A stretch of 64,000 nt of DNA. Source: Cylindrospermum sp. FACHB-282 (GTDB lineage Bacteria; Cyanobacteriota; Cyanobacteriia; Cyanobacteriales; Nostocaceae). Location: assembly GCF_014697195.1 (NCBI RefSeq), contig NZ_JACJRJ010000022.1:1-64000 (forward strand), read 5' to 3'. Below, in pieces: positions 35,576-45,458 of this stretch. Each line of letters starts with the position of its first letter. Position 1 is the stretch's first letter. Under the pieces are notes generated by a model. That model searched no databases, had not been told where the DNA came from, and saw only the letters and a program-made list of their open reading frames with translations. The position numbers and the translations under genes were made by a program.

Positions 35576-35632
35576 GGTCGTAGTGAGGGCTTTAGCCATC
35601 AAAGTAGGGCACAGAGCCGCTTACTACAAACC
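35576..35632. repeat. Dispersed GTAGTGAGGGCTTTAGCC repeat
   Basis: GGTCGTAGTGAGGGCTTTAGCC and CGCTTACTACAAACC are the two halves of a hairpin repeat widespread in filamentous cyanobacteria. It underlies a 31-codon frame at 35564 that was not accepted as a gene. Confidence 0.6.
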
Positions 35633-35705
35633 TTTAATTATTTACGTTGCTCTACTTAATATATATATATTAATGTTGTACTACATATATTTGAGTTTTG
35701 GGAAG

Positions 35706-35763
35706 AGCTAATAGGTAATGGGTAATGAGTAATGGGTGCAAAAATTACCAATTACCCATTAGT
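35706..35763. repeat. STRR heptamers beside purB
   Basis: Three GGTAATG-type units are followed by inverted ATTACCCATTA units. They lie immediately after the purB stop and may form a terminating hairpin. Confidence 0.75.
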
Positions 35764-35764
35764 T

Positions 35765-37060
35765 TTAAATGCCCAAACGTTGGTAAACCTGTTCTAAATA
35801 CCTGAGATGGTTCTGTGGGTCAAAACAGTTCTCAATTTCAGCAGGTGACAATTTTTGAAGAACACGAGGATCTTTGCTAATCAAATCGTGGAAATTGCCT
35901 TCTGGCTTGTTCCAAGCAGCGTGAGCGTTTTCTTGGACGATCGCATAAGCTTCTTCACGATTGCTGCCTTTGTCTACCAAGGCGAGTAGTACTTTCTGGC
36001 TGAAGACAACGCCTCCATAACAGTTGAGATTCCGTTCCATGTTCTGGGGATAGACCAGGAGGTTTTTCACCAGATCAATTGTCTCTAAAATCATAAAGTG
36101 TGTTAAAATGCAAGCATCTGGTAAAACTACTCGTTCTACAGAACTGTGGGAAATATCCCGCTCATGCCATAAAGCAACGTTTTCTAAAGCTGCGCCGGCA
36201 TGACTTCTCACAAGTCGCGCCATTCCCGTTAGTCGTTCTGAACGGATGGGGTTACGTTTGTGGGGCATGGCACTGGAGCCTTTTTGACCTTTGGCGAAGA
36301 ATTCTTCTACTTCCAAAACGTCTGTTTTTTGCAGATTGCGAATTTCTACCGCAAAGCGTTCGATAGATGCTGCTAATAAGGCTAATTGTTGCACGTAGTC
36401 GGCATGGCGATCGCGAGAAATAACTTGTGTGGAAGCGGTATCGGCTTGGAGACCGAGTTTTTCGCAAGCGATCGCTTCTACACGGGGTTCAATATTGGCA
36501 TAAGTTCCCACAGCGCCAGAAATCTTCCCCACAGCAATGTTTACCCGGAGAATTCGCAACCGTTCTTGGTGTCGCAACACTTCCGCCAACCACCCAGCCA
36601 GCTTAAAACCAAAGGTAATCGGTTCTGCATGAATCCCATGCGATCGCCCAATCATCACTGTCTGCCGATGTTCCCGTGCCTTGTGGCGAATTACCTGAAT
36701 CAAATCTTCTAGGCGTTGCGCTAACACATCCAAACTAGCAACCAATTGCAGCGCTAACGCCGTATCCAGCACATCCGAACTAGTTAAACCCAGGTGAATA
36801 TAGCGACCCGCATCGCCTACATATTCATTGACGTTTGTCAAAAAAGCGATCACATCATGACGGACTTCAGCCTCTATTTCCAGCACCCGCTGTGGGTCAA
36901 AATTCGCCTTTGCCTTAATTTCCTCAACCGCACCAGAGGGAATGTAACCCAACTCAGCCTGAGCTTCGCAAACAGCGATTTCCACTTGCAGCCAGGTTTT
37001 TAGCTTATAGGCTTCGCTCCACAGATTGCCCATTTCGGGCAAAGTATAACGCTCAATCAC
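35765..37060 (-). CDS. purB: Adenylosuccinate lyase
   Basis: PurB catalyses two steps of purine synthesis: SAICAR to AICAR, and adenylosuccinate to AMP. The 431-residue product begins MIERYTLPEMGNLWSE and contains LGLTSSDVLDTA, the catalytic His region GRSHGIHAEPITFG and the fumarase-superfamily signature GSSAMPHKRNP near 265-275. Its length is that of the short bacterial/cyanobacterial form. It is monocistronic with a STRR at its 3' side. Confidence 0.97.
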   Translation of the reverse strand: MIERYTLPEMGNLWSEAYKLKTWLQVEIAVCEAQAELGYIPSGAVEEIKAKANFDPQRVLEIEAEVRHDVIAFLTNVNEYVGDAGRYIHLGLTSSDVLDTALALQLVASLDVLAQRLEDLIQVIRHKAREHRQTVMIGRSHGIHAEPITFGFKLAGWLAEVLRHQERLRILRVNIAVGKISGAVGTYANIEPRVEAIACEKLGLQADTASTQVISRDRHADYVQQLALLAASIERFAVEIRNLQKTDVLEVEEFFAKGQKGSSAMPHKRNPIRSERLTGMARLVRSHAGAALENVALWHERDISHSSVERVVLPDACILTHFMILETIDLVKNLLVYPQNMERNLNCYGGVVFSQKVLLALVDKGSNREEAYAIVQENAHAAWNKPEGNFHDLISKDPRVLQKLSPAEIENCFDPQNHLRYLEQVYQRLGI

Positions 37061-37139
37061 GGTCTGGCACAGAATACAACCGTCATATTTTACAGTTTAA
37101 TTAGCATATATCATTTTTTAATCGCCTTTTTGTTCAGCA

Positions 37140-37220
37140 ATGGAACTAGCCTTTGACACTCTCCGACCGTCGGATTTAAACCCCGACTGAAACACAAGCT
37201 ACATGTAGATGTATGCCCTT
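37140..37220 (-). mobile_element. Possible IS200/IS605 right-end relic
   Basis: Read on the minus strand, the segment ends with GTCGGGGTTTAAATCCGAC, then GGTCGGAGAGTGTCAAAGG. This resembles the structured right end/omega-RNA 3' region of TnpB-bearing elements. CCGACCGTCGG is a local palindrome. No tnpB frame is attached. The rest of the 488-bp spacer (37061-37548) shows only a CTGTTATTAACAG palindrome near 37298. Confidence 0.3.
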
Positions 37221-37548
37221 GGCGTTCCCCTAGGGTAGCTGATAACGGTTAAGGCGATGGTTTACCCTGATCAATCAACCCACACCATGAAAGCGAACTG
37301 TTATTAACAGCATATATAAAGTTATACGTCTTGGTTCATCAACTTTTTTAGAGATTTTATGAAGTAATTTCCTAAAATTTTCCTAGCTGTAAAGTATTGA
37401 TGAATTAATCTGCGGCAGACATCTGGAATATTTTATGTAGAATTACTTATACAAAACATATCTTATAGAAAAAAAATCGTTATCATCACTGTAGAAAATA
37501 TTAATAGTATGGTGGAAGCTAGAGGTAGGCATCTACCATAAGACACAA

Positions 37549-37989
37549 ATGTTAAATCTAGAATTTTTTGCTGCTGTTGATGGTATGGCTCAATTATGGG
37601 CTGCTGATGGACAATTCTTGGGCGTAATATCGAGCGATCAAAATAATCCATACTCCATCAATAATCTTCATGGAGACTACGGTAGTTCTAATGGAATCTA
37701 CAGCATCCGCAACTCTGCTGGATTATATGGTAACACTTCTGGGATATATAGCCCCTATAATACTAACTGCCTTCATCCTCCCATTTTTTACTACGATGGG
37801 CAAGCAGTTTTAGTTGTCACTAAAAATCTCTCTCTGGAAAAACAGGTGCATGGCTTGATTCTTATTGACCCTGATTTACTGTTAGCAGTATATGGAAATC
37901 TCTCCAATTTTGAGTCAAAAATTGGCCGATATCAACCAGTAGAAAAGAGACAATTTTTTAACTCCACATTCTCACCCGCCGCTTCCTAA
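37549..37989 (+). CDS. Asn/Gly/Tyr/Ser-repeat cyanobacterial protein
   Basis: The 146-residue protein has no signal peptide or membrane span. Residues of about 30-80 contain degenerate repeats such as NPYSINNLHGDYGSSNGIYS and GLYGNTSGIYSPYNTNC, a low-complexity pattern seen in several cyanobacterial proteins of unknown role. The C-terminal half looks globular (AVLVVTKNLSLEKQV, ILIDPDLLLAVYGNL). It stands alone between two long AT-rich spacers. Function unknown. Confidence 0.6.
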   Translation: MLNLEFFAAVDGMAQLWAADGQFLGVISSDQNNPYSINNLHGDYGSSNGIYSIRNSAGLYGNTSGIYSPYNTNCLHPPIFYYDGQAVLVVTKNLSLEKQVHGLILIDPDLLLAVYGNLSNFESKIGRYQPVEKRQFFNSTFSPAAS

Positions 37990-38862
37990 ATTACCAGTGA
38001 ATCAAAATTTTGAGACCTTTAAAACTGAGTGATTGGCGCTGAACCAGCGTGGCATTCGGCTGTAAGCTGTAACTCTGAATTAAAAACTAGGTGCTAGAAT
38101 TCACGACATTCTATCTAGAGTTGGATACTGAATTGCCGCCGCCTCATGGTAGGATGGGGTTGCATTTCATACTCTGCTTCTAAATATGTAATAGTTCGCG
38201 CAATGCCTAAAAATCAAAATGCGCTCGCTAGACAATAATCTAAAAATTGGTGAAGGCGATGGCGCAAAGCGTCCACCGGAAATGAACGCACAGATAATTT
38301 TAAAAAATAAGGCTTTATTTCCCGACCCAGTTTAATGCCTAAGTTTTTTGTATAAAAAATAACCTCAACTTCTGGTTGTGAAGAGCGCTTAAGCAAAAAG
38401 GAGAGCAGCATACTCAGAAGGTCAATCATCAAGAAGCAAATAATAAGGGCAGCTAATTACACAACCAATTAGGCGATCGCTTCTGAACATAACCAATTTG
38501 ATATGTATTCCTTAACTTTTGCTTAATGACTAAGGGTTAAAATTCATTGCGTCCATGAACTTTAATAATTTGCGTAACATTGAAAATGTGTTCACCTAGC
38601 GTGCCGGAGGCAATCACTTAATTATTGACAATCAACCTAAACTATTCAAAAAAAACCTACAGCACTTTTCATATTAACGAAAAATATGAAAGAGGTATAT
38701 AACCCCGCACTTCTGAAAATTATATCTATTTGACAGTACTAAAAATTGTTGTAACATTTTGCATAATGCAAAGATTTGCGAACCCATTGTGGGAAAACTA
38801 CCTTTAGCAGTACCACAAATTATACCGAGCATAAATATTACCTTTTGGTCAAGGATTGAAAG
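37990..38862. other. 873-bp spacer, no gene accepted
   Basis: The spacer is AT-rich, with a dispersed-repeat-like core near 38250-38283 (GGCGATGGCGCAAAGCGTCC). A 72-codon minus-strand frame at 38214-38432 overlaps that repeat and has no family resemblance. A promoter for the histidine kinase should lie near the 3' end. Confidence 0.45.
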
Positions 38863-40272
38863 ATGCTGGCTATGCATAGCATTAAAAATGCTGATGATCT
38901 GGATCTGCAACTAGAGTCAACTTTGCAGGAAGTACCAGTTTGGGCGGTTCAAATCGAGATAGATCGTCCAGGGAATGAATTAGCTACACTCTTTGAGCAA
39001 GAGCCTTTATTACCAGGAATTATCCTGACTAGGAATCAGCAATATCAGGGAATGATTTCACGGCGGATATTTTTTGAGCAAATGAGCCGTCCCTACGGTT
39101 TGGGGCTATTTGCTGGACGACCTATCGAAAGTCTTTACAATTTTCTTCAGCCAAAAGTATTTGTATTTGCTGAGGACACGCCTATTGTAGAAGCGGCTCA
39201 GGTAGCACTGGAGAGATCGCCACAACTTGTCTATGAGCCAATTTTAGTAAAAACTAAGTCCTTCAAACATGGACTAGTTGATTTTCATCAGTTACTTTTA
39301 GCCTATTCTCAAATTCAAGTTTTAACACGTGCTCAACTAGAGAAACAAGAGGAAAAAACCAGAATAGCTAGGGCAGGTTTTCGTGAACTTCAGCATAACT
39401 ATACCCGATTACTACAGAATGAAAAAATGGCTGCATTGGGACAACTTGTAGCTGGTATTGCACACGAAATCAATAATCCTATTAGTTTTATTTACGGCAA
39501 TCTTTCCTACGCTACTCAATACGTTCAAGACCTGGTATACCTGCTGCAATGCTACCAGCAGCAGTATCCTAATGCTTATGTGGCAATGCAAGCTGAAATG
39601 AAGGGAATTGAACTGGACTTTATTATAGAAGACTTACCCAAATTGTTATCTTCTATGATGGTCGGTGCTAATAGAATACATGAAATTGTCTTATCCCTGC
39701 GTAACTTTTCGCGCCTAGATGAAGCTGAATTTAAATCGGTTGATATTCACGAGGGTATTGACAACACATTAATAATTTTACAAAATCGTCTAAAATATCA
39801 ACCTGATCGCCCAGAGATTAAGGTCTTTAAAGAATACGGTAATCTTCCCTTGGTGGAGTGCTACGCTGGGCAACTCAATCAGGTATTTATGAATATTTTG
39901 GCAAATGCTATTGATGCTCTTTCTGAGAGTTATCAGTTATCAGTTATCTGTTTTGATTTTGCTCCTGTAACTCCAAAGCCGCTGACGATTCACATCCGGA
40001 CTGAAGTCACTGATGACAATCACATTATTATTCACATTATCGATAATGGGCCAGGAATACCGGAGAGTATTCAAAAGCGCTTATTTGACCCTTTCTTCAC
40101 CACCAAAAGTGTTGGTAAAGGGACAGGATTGGGTTTATCTATCAGCTATCAAATTATAGTCGAAAAGCACGGTGGTCAACTGAACTGTATATCTACTCAG
40201 GGAAAAGGGGCTGAGTTTATAATTAAAATTCCAGTAAGACCTGAAAGTAAAAATCAACAACTGCTCCCATAG
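38863..40272 (+). CDS. Orphan sensor histidine kinase
   Basis: The 469-residue protein has a sensor region (1-150) resembling a pair of CBS-like halves (PLLPGIILTRNQQYQGMISR, then EDTPIVEAAQVALERS). A coiled-coil linker follows, then HisKA with H201 in GIAHEINNP and HATPase with N box NQVFMNILANAIDA. The G1 box is DNGPGIPE and the F/G2 region is FDPFFTTKSVGKGTGLGLSIS. There are no membrane spans, so it senses a cytosolic cue. No response regulator lies beside it, which is common in Nostoc. The ATG at 38863 has weak ribosome-site support. Confidence 0.9.
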   Translation: MLAMHSIKNADDLDLQLESTLQEVPVWAVQIEIDRPGNELATLFEQEPLLPGIILTRNQQYQGMISRRIFFEQMSRPYGLGLFAGRPIESLYNFLQPKVFVFAEDTPIVEAAQVALERSPQLVYEPILVKTKSFKHGLVDFHQLLLAYSQIQVLTRAQLEKQEEKTRIARAGFRELQHNYTRLLQNEKMAALGQLVAGIAHEINNPISFIYGNLSYATQYVQDLVYLLQCYQQQYPNAYVAMQAEMKGIELDFIIEDLPKLLSSMMVGANRIHEIVLSLRNFSRLDEAEFKSVDIHEGIDNTLIILQNRLKYQPDRPEIKVFKEYGNLPLVECYAGQLNQVFMNILANAIDALSESYQLSVICFDFAPVTPKPLTIHIRTEVTDDNHIIIHIIDNGPGIPESIQKRLFDPFFTTKSVGKGTGLGLSISYQIIVEKHGGQLNCISTQGKGAEFIIKIPVRPESKNQQLLP

Positions 40273-40604
40273 ATATTTTATTTGCATGATTGTCAATAAA
40301 CCTACATAAGAGGCAAAAAATGCAAAAGCTTGGGAGGATAAGCTGTTCCCAATTTAAATTGTATATTCTGGGCAGGCTTTAGCGTAGCGGCACGTAGCGC
40401 GACGCCTACCCTATAATAAATGTATAATTTCACACTATACAAACTATATCTGGTTTAGCTTATTTTCCAGGACTATTTCATTATTTATTAATACAAACAA
40501 TACCGTAGCCGTAGATCCACGAGAAATAAATAATTGATTTTAATTCTTGATAGATTTCTAGTAAAAGATATGTTAAGATGCCAAATCTCTAAAGTAAGAT
40601 TTCT
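40273..40604. other. 332-bp spacer with dispersed palindromic repeat
   Basis: GGGCAGGC at 40370 and GCCTACCC at 40404 flank TTAGCGTAGCGGCACGTAGC, a hairpin repeat typical of Nostoc spacers. Nothing else was recognised before the ung start. Confidence 0.55.
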
Positions 40605-41300
40605 ATGAAAATTTCTAAACTTCCCGGTTCTTGGCAGGCGGTACTTACAGAAGAGTTTGATAAACCCTACTTTGGTAAACTTCAAGATTTTTTGGCAGAC
40701 GAAAGGCTATTTGATACTGTCTATCCACCTGATGAAGATGTCTTTTCTGCCTTTGAATTAACACCATACGAAAAAGTGAATGTTTTGTTGCTGGGGCAAG
40801 ATCCCTACCATGATGAGAACCAAGCGCATGGTTTATGTTTTTCAGTCAGGCCGGGTATTAAACCGCCCCCATCATTGGTTAATATCTTCAAAGAACTTAA
40901 AGAAGATGTTGGGTTTGATCTTCCGAATAATGGCTATCTTGTAACCTGGGCTAAACAGGGTATGCTGATGCTAAATGCGGTATTAACGGTGAAGGCACAT
41001 ATACCAAATTCTCACAAGAATAAAGGTTGGGAAACTTTTACAGATGCGGTAATTAGTAAGGTTAATCAAAAGTCCGATCCTGTTGTTTTTGTTCTATGGG
41101 GCGGGTATGCACAAAAGAAGCTCAAGTTGATAGATACAAATCGGCACATTGTTATTCAATCGGCACACCCTTCGCCCCTTTCTGCACGTAATGGATTTTT
41201 TGGCAGCAAACCCTTCTCCGCGATCAATTCAGCATTGCGTTCCTGTGGCAAATTAGAGATTGATTGGCAGATTCCAGACATTGAAAATTTAAAGAATTAG
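40605..41300 (+). CDS. ung: Uracil-DNA glycosylase, family 1
   Basis: Ung removes uracil from DNA to start base excision repair. The 231-residue product has the water-activating motif GQDPYH (64-69, Asp66), the uracil-specificity region with LMLNAVLTV, and the DNA-intercalation loop HPSPLSA near 191-197. All are family-1 canonical. The gene is AT-rich compared with its neighbours and lacks HIP1, so it may be a later acquisition. It is monocistronic. Confidence 0.96.
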   Translation: MKISKLPGSWQAVLTEEFDKPYFGKLQDFLADERLFDTVYPPDEDVFSAFELTPYEKVNVLLLGQDPYHDENQAHGLCFSVRPGIKPPPSLVNIFKELKEDVGFDLPNNGYLVTWAKQGMLMLNAVLTVKAHIPNSHKNKGWETFTDAVISKVNQKSDPVVFVLWGGYAQKKLKLIDTNRHIVIQSAHPSPLSARNGFFGSKPFSAINSALRSCGKLEIDWQIPDIENLKN

Positions 41301-41493
41301 GCTTAGGGGTAGGCCATCTTAGGCATTGGCATCAGAGTATTTTTTAGCCGCTTTTAGCCTGGAATCTCGATGGTAGCGATATCCTACCCTTGGGAAAAAC
41401 CTGTCCAATATTGGTCGGCCAATGCAAGGAAAGCGGCTTGGAGAATCTCGTTTTCACCCAAAATCTTGGGTGATGCCGCGCTGCGCACCGAGT

Positions 41494-42906
41494 TTACCCA
41501 TCTAACGAGTAGATTTTGGATAAGGAACCGCCAATTTTGGATAACTTTAATGAAACCCCACAAACAGCAGCTAAAAGCCACCATGAGAACAGATTTAATC
41601 GGAAATCAAATAAGGTGACATCTACTGTATTAAATAGCATCCACCCGATTAGGACTAGAAGATAACTAAAAAATATTAATCTGTCTTTTGGCTCTATATC
41701 TTGTGACTTCCATAGCAATTGAACAGCTGCAATCAAAATACAACCGATGAAGCCAGAATATAAAAGAGCGCTGGGAAAGCCGGTTTCAGCAGATAGCATT
41801 AAAAACAAGTTGTGAGGATGACCTATGTTAATCTGCGTGTGTGCTTTGTAAAGTCCACTAAAACTGCGTAACCCCCAACCAGTCAAAGGATGCTGTTGAC
41901 TTAAAGACCAGGCAAATTCCCATTGGGTTTTTCGCATGAGGGCGACTGGTCTATCTGGATACATATCATCATTTAACCGTGCCCAAATGGAATAAGGAAC
42001 GAACTGGCGAAAAAATTGGGCGATCGCATTGGGAGCAAAAGCTGCTAATAGCACACCAGTGACCATAGCAGCGACACAACCCACCAGCAGCCGCCAACCT
42101 TGGTAGAGTGTAAAAGCTAAACAGGCAAAAATAGCGATCGCCCATCCATTCCTGGAGTTGGTCAAAATCAAGGCTACGAAATTAGCCACCACCGCTACGG
42201 TTAAGAAGATGAAGGGGATTGGGGATAAGGAAGAGGGAGGGGAATTATGGGAGAAAATTTTCCCTTGTCTCTTGCTAATAGCTGATATCCAATACCTGAT
42301 ATCCAATAGCTGATATCCAATACCTGATTGCCATTGTTCTAACCATAACCCTAATGCCAAGATGAAAATGAACGCCAGATAGGCAGCTAAACTGTTAGCG
42401 TGCATCAAAATTGAAGCCATCCGGCCTGGTGGTTCTCCCGTGGGTGCGATCGTCCACTCTAAAACAATCCACAAAAATTGTAAATTCAAAGACCAGCCCC
42501 AAAACAACTGCCCAAAGCCCATAATGACTATGGGAGAGGAACTGATTACCAAAATCCAAGCCATTTGCCGTAATTGGGCGGGGGTCTGAATCAGGGCGCT
42601 AAGTCCGATAAAAACGAGAAAGAATGGCAAAAAATTAAATAAACCGAGGAGAGCATCTATTTTATTTTCAGCAAATCCAGCGGTGATGAGCAGAAATACG
42701 CTGAGGAGTGCCAATCCCCAATTCAGGGGGCGACGGTTAATTGTCTGGGATTGTTGCAGCCAAGTGAATAATACTGCAAAACCTAAACCCACAGCCCCCA
42801 GAAATGGACTCAAGGGAAAGACAAACAATCCCAGTTGAGCGCAGTTCCAAGGGGATTGTAAACTAGGGTTGGGATGGTAAAAAGCCTTGTTCAAGCTAGC
42901 TCCCAA
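41494..42906 (-). CDS. IctB/O-antigen ligase-like membrane protein
   Basis: The 470-residue protein has about ten membrane segments and the O-antigen ligase (Wzy_C) region with LTNSRNGW near 232-239 and a periplasmic loop containing HPLTGWGLRSF and GHPHNLFLML. Cyanobacterial relatives include IctB, once proposed in bicarbonate accumulation, and WaaL-like ligases. The sequence alone does not decide between them. A 14-bp tandem repeat is inserted in the loop before the Wzy_C block. Its start overlaps the end of the upstream YaaW-like gene by 16 bp, so the two form an operon. Confidence 0.82.
   Translation of the reverse strand: MGASLNKAFYHPNPSLQSPWNCAQLGLFVFPLSPFLGAVGLGFAVLFTWLQQSQTINRRPLNWGLALLSVFLLITAGFAENKIDALLGLFNFLPFFLVFIGLSALIQTPAQLRQMAWILVISSSPIVIMGFGQLFWGWSLNLQFLWIVLEWTIAPTGEPPGRMASILMHANSLAAYLAFIFILALGLWLEQWQSGIGYQLLDIRYWISAISKRQGKIFSHNSPPSSLSPIPFIFLTVAVVANFVALILTNSRNGWAIAIFACLAFTLYQGWRLLVGCVAAMVTGVLLAAFAPNAIAQFFRQFVPYSIWARLNDDMYPDRPVALMRKTQWEFAWSLSQQHPLTGWGLRSFSGLYKAHTQINIGHPHNLFLMLSAETGFPSALLYSGFIGCILIAAVQLLWKSQDIEPKDRLIFFSYLLVLIGWMLFNTVDVTLFDFRLNLFSWWLLAAVCGVSLKLSKIGGSLSKIYSLDG
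42282..42327. repeat. 14-bp tandem repeat within membrane-protein gene
   Basis: CTGATATCCAATAC/G is repeated three times plus a partial unit. Three units total 42 bp, keeping the reading frame, and encode YQLLDIRYWISAIS on the minus strand in a presumed loop. Confidence 0.88.
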
Positions 42907-43733
42907 GATTCAGCACGGGTGAGACGAATTTGGGCTAGGGCGAAGATAGTGGGGATGATGCGACCGTAATTAGTAGCGATCGCTCTCCATCCCAAATCGG
43001 CAAAAAACCAAGCCCACATCACTGGCCCAGCAACGGCAAACACACTGCGAGCCGCCCCATAACGAGCTGCATTGGCAGTCATACCCCGCCGCGCCATTTG
43101 CACAGCGACATAGTTTTTAAACTGGGTTGACGCTGCTTGAGTACCTGTAATTGCAGCTTCTTTAGCTACTTGATAGGTAGCAAAATGAAGAGCAAATTGA
43201 CGAGCGATTTGTTTGAGTACCAAGGGCTGGAGGACAGAAGTCACAGCAAAGGCACTACCACCTTTAAAAATTAACCCTAAAGGATCACGTTGCAATAACA
43301 GCGGTAGTGGTTGTTTGAGGTCAGATTTGACCAACTGGCGCTGCACCCGGACAGTCAATTTTTGCTTTTCCCGTTCCGGCAGTTTTTTCCACACCTTTCC
43401 TAATAGATGCAAAAATACCTCTGCTTCTAAATCAACAGTTGCTAACTGTTGAGAATAGGGAATTTTTAGATAATTACATACTTGAATAAGTGCTTGTCGG
43501 TAACTTACTTGGTTAGTGCGTCCCCGCAAAACAGTCATTCCATCTGCTGCTAAAAAACGAAAGCGATTTTCTAGTGCGTCTAGCCAAGCCTCGCGGTTTT
43601 GGCTTTGGACTTGAATGGGTTCGGGTGTGTGAACATAATCCAGGGGATTAAACTTACGACTAAAGAGAATTGCCGTTAAGTCCTGCAATTCACTTTCAGT
43701 TGCTAATTCTAGTACCGTCCTCAGTTCATCCAA
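42891..43733 (-). CDS. YaaW family protein
   Basis: The 280-residue protein matches the YaaW (UPF0174) pattern: an N-terminal helical part (ELQDLTAILFSRKFNPLDY), a middle region, and a C-terminal stretch rich in Ala/Gly helices with possible membrane contact (FAVAGPVMWAWFFADLGW, then RIIPTIFALAQIRL). The family function is unknown. It precedes the O-antigen ligase-like gene with a 16-bp overlap, suggesting an envelope role, but that is inference. Confidence 0.72.
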   Translation of the reverse strand: MDELRTVLELATESELQDLTAILFSRKFNPLDYVHTPEPIQVQSQNREAWLDALENRFRFLAADGMTVLRGRTNQVSYRQALIQVCNYLKIPYSQQLATVDLEAEVFLHLLGKVWKKLPEREKQKLTVRVQRQLVKSDLKQPLPLLLQRDPLGLIFKGGSAFAVTSVLQPLVLKQIARQFALHFATYQVAKEAAITGTQAASTQFKNYVAVQMARRGMTANAARYGAARSVFAVAGPVMWAWFFADLGWRAIATNYGRIIPTIFALAQIRLTRAESWELA

Positions 43734-43885
43734 TTTTTCTTCCTCAATTCTGTGCAGCTTTTCTGTAACCTATTCTACTATTAGCCTTTGGCAGTCATGA
43801 GTAGTGTTGTGTCGAAGTGCTAACCTCTGTTGGGAAAACAATACAGCAGATGGGAAAATTTTTCACCCTTGATTTTTGAGGTTTT

Positions 43886-44950
43886 ATGACTGATATTGCG
43901 GTAATTGGTGCTGGTATGGCGGGTTTAGTCTGTGCCCAGCAGTTAAGTTTAGCGGGATATTCGGTGGTGGTTGTAGAAAAGTCTCGTGGTTTAGGGGGAA
44001 GAGTCGCCACACGGCGCTTGCAGGGAACTGTGGCGGATCATGGGACTTGTTATTTGAAGCCAAAGGGAGAATTATTGCAACGGTTTGTGGAGTTGTTGGA
44101 AAAACGTCAAATTATCGAAGTTTGGACAGACAAAGTTGAGCAATTCAATTCTGACTCAAGACTCACAACCCAGAACTCCGCACTCTGTTATGTTGCACCA
44201 GAGGGCATGAGTGCGATCGCTAAATTTCTCGCCCAAGGTTTAGATATTTTACTAAATCAGCGTGCGATCGCCATCAACCCAACACCCGAAAATACTTGGC
44301 GTCTCACCTTAGAATCTAGCAACGCAGAAATCACCGCTAAAGCTGTAGTCGTCGCCATACCTGCACCCCAAGCTTTGGCCCTCTTAGCACCCTTGAGTGA
44401 AACTATATTAGATGCAGAGTTCTTGGATAACTTGGGTTCTGTAGAATTTTCCCCATCTATCAGCGTCATGGCTGGATATCCTCCCACCTCCCAGCCCTTC
44501 CCAAATTGGAAAGCCCTGACTTTTGTCAATCATGCCGATTTAGCATGGATTGGTTTAGATAGCAGCAAGCGCCCTCACCCCCAGCAACCACATTTTGTAC
44601 TGCAAAGTAGCGCGAATTTCGCCCAACTTCACCTAGAAACTCAAGATTTACAACCAATTGGCAAATATATGTTGCAAAAAGCAGCTGAGGCCTTATCCCT
44701 TCCTTGGCTATTCAATCCCGACTGGCTGCAAGTACATCGCTGGCGTTATGCCTTTCCTATCCAACCTTGGAATGCAGCTTTTTTATCTGCCACTTGTTCC
44801 CTACCTTTAGTTTGCTGTGGTGATTGGTGTGGGGGTAATCTTGTAGAAGGTGCAATGCTTTCTGGACTAGCAGCAGCTGGTGAAATTAACCATCAATTGC
44901 GGCATTTACCCCTAGACAACGTGAAGTTTTTTGAACTTTTCAACTCATAA
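43886..44950 (+). CDS. FAD-dependent oxidoreductase, renalase-like
   Basis: The 354-residue protein starts with an FAD-binding Rossmann motif IAVIGAGMAGLVCAQ and continues with EKSRGLGGRVATRR, the GG-doublet typical of amine-oxidase/renalase-like flavoproteins. The C-terminal FAD-contact motif CCGDWCGGNLVEGAMLSG is present. No membrane span or signal peptide is seen. The substrate is not evident; carotenoid or amine oxidation have precedents in the superfamily. Divergent from the YaaW operon. Confidence 0.88.
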   Translation: MTDIAVIGAGMAGLVCAQQLSLAGYSVVVVEKSRGLGGRVATRRLQGTVADHGTCYLKPKGELLQRFVELLEKRQIIEVWTDKVEQFNSDSRLTTQNSALCYVAPEGMSAIAKFLAQGLDILLNQRAIAINPTPENTWRLTLESSNAEITAKAVVVAIPAPQALALLAPLSETILDAEFLDNLGSVEFSPSISVMAGYPPTSQPFPNWKALTFVNHADLAWIGLDSSKRPHPQQPHFVLQSSANFAQLHLETQDLQPIGKYMLQKAAEALSLPWLFNPDWLQVHRWRYAFPIQPWNAAFLSATCSLPLVCCGDWCGGNLVEGAMLSGLAAAGEINHQLRHLPLDNVKFFELFNS

Positions 44951-45458
44951 TTTCATCTTTCCCTAGACTTAATTATCAGAATGGTAAGTTGCTATTTTTG
45001 TGACTTACCAAACCTATATCAAAAAATTCCGTTTAATCAACTACAAAAAATCAAAATTTTCAGAATTTTCATAAGTAATGTAAATTACATAGGAAGTTTC
45101 ACATTCTGAACATTTTACACTAATTAACATTGATTTATTCCATCTGAAATTGATCCCTGACTGTTTATGCTGCGTTTTGTGTATTTTTGGTCAAAGTTCT
45201 GAAAATCTGAAATAATTAGGACTATAGATATAAAATAACGCTGCTTTACCAGTCTATTGATGGCTATTTTCAGGGGATAGACTTTAACCGAAAATCAGCA
45301 AAATCAAATGTCTGATATAGTACCGTGATAAAACTTTGGGTTAGAGGCTAGATATCTATTACTAAAATTTCCTCTAACTAGTTATTAAGGCAGTTGGCAT
45401 TGAGATAATTTGTGTGCCCTACAACTCACGAACTAGATTAACAAAGAAATAAGAAATC
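44951..45458. other. 508-bp AT-rich spacer
   Basis: The spacer is AT-rich, with no repeat, terminator or conserved frame recognised. A long leader or promoter for the 117-residue gene is possible. Confidence 0.45.

Noticed and set aside
35564..35659. 31-codon frame with a fair ribosome site
   Set aside because: It is made largely of a dispersed GTAGTGAGGGC hairpin repeat.
38214..38432. 72-codon minus-strand frame
   Set aside because: It overlaps a dispersed repeat core and matches no known family; the rest of the spacer is non-coding in appearance.
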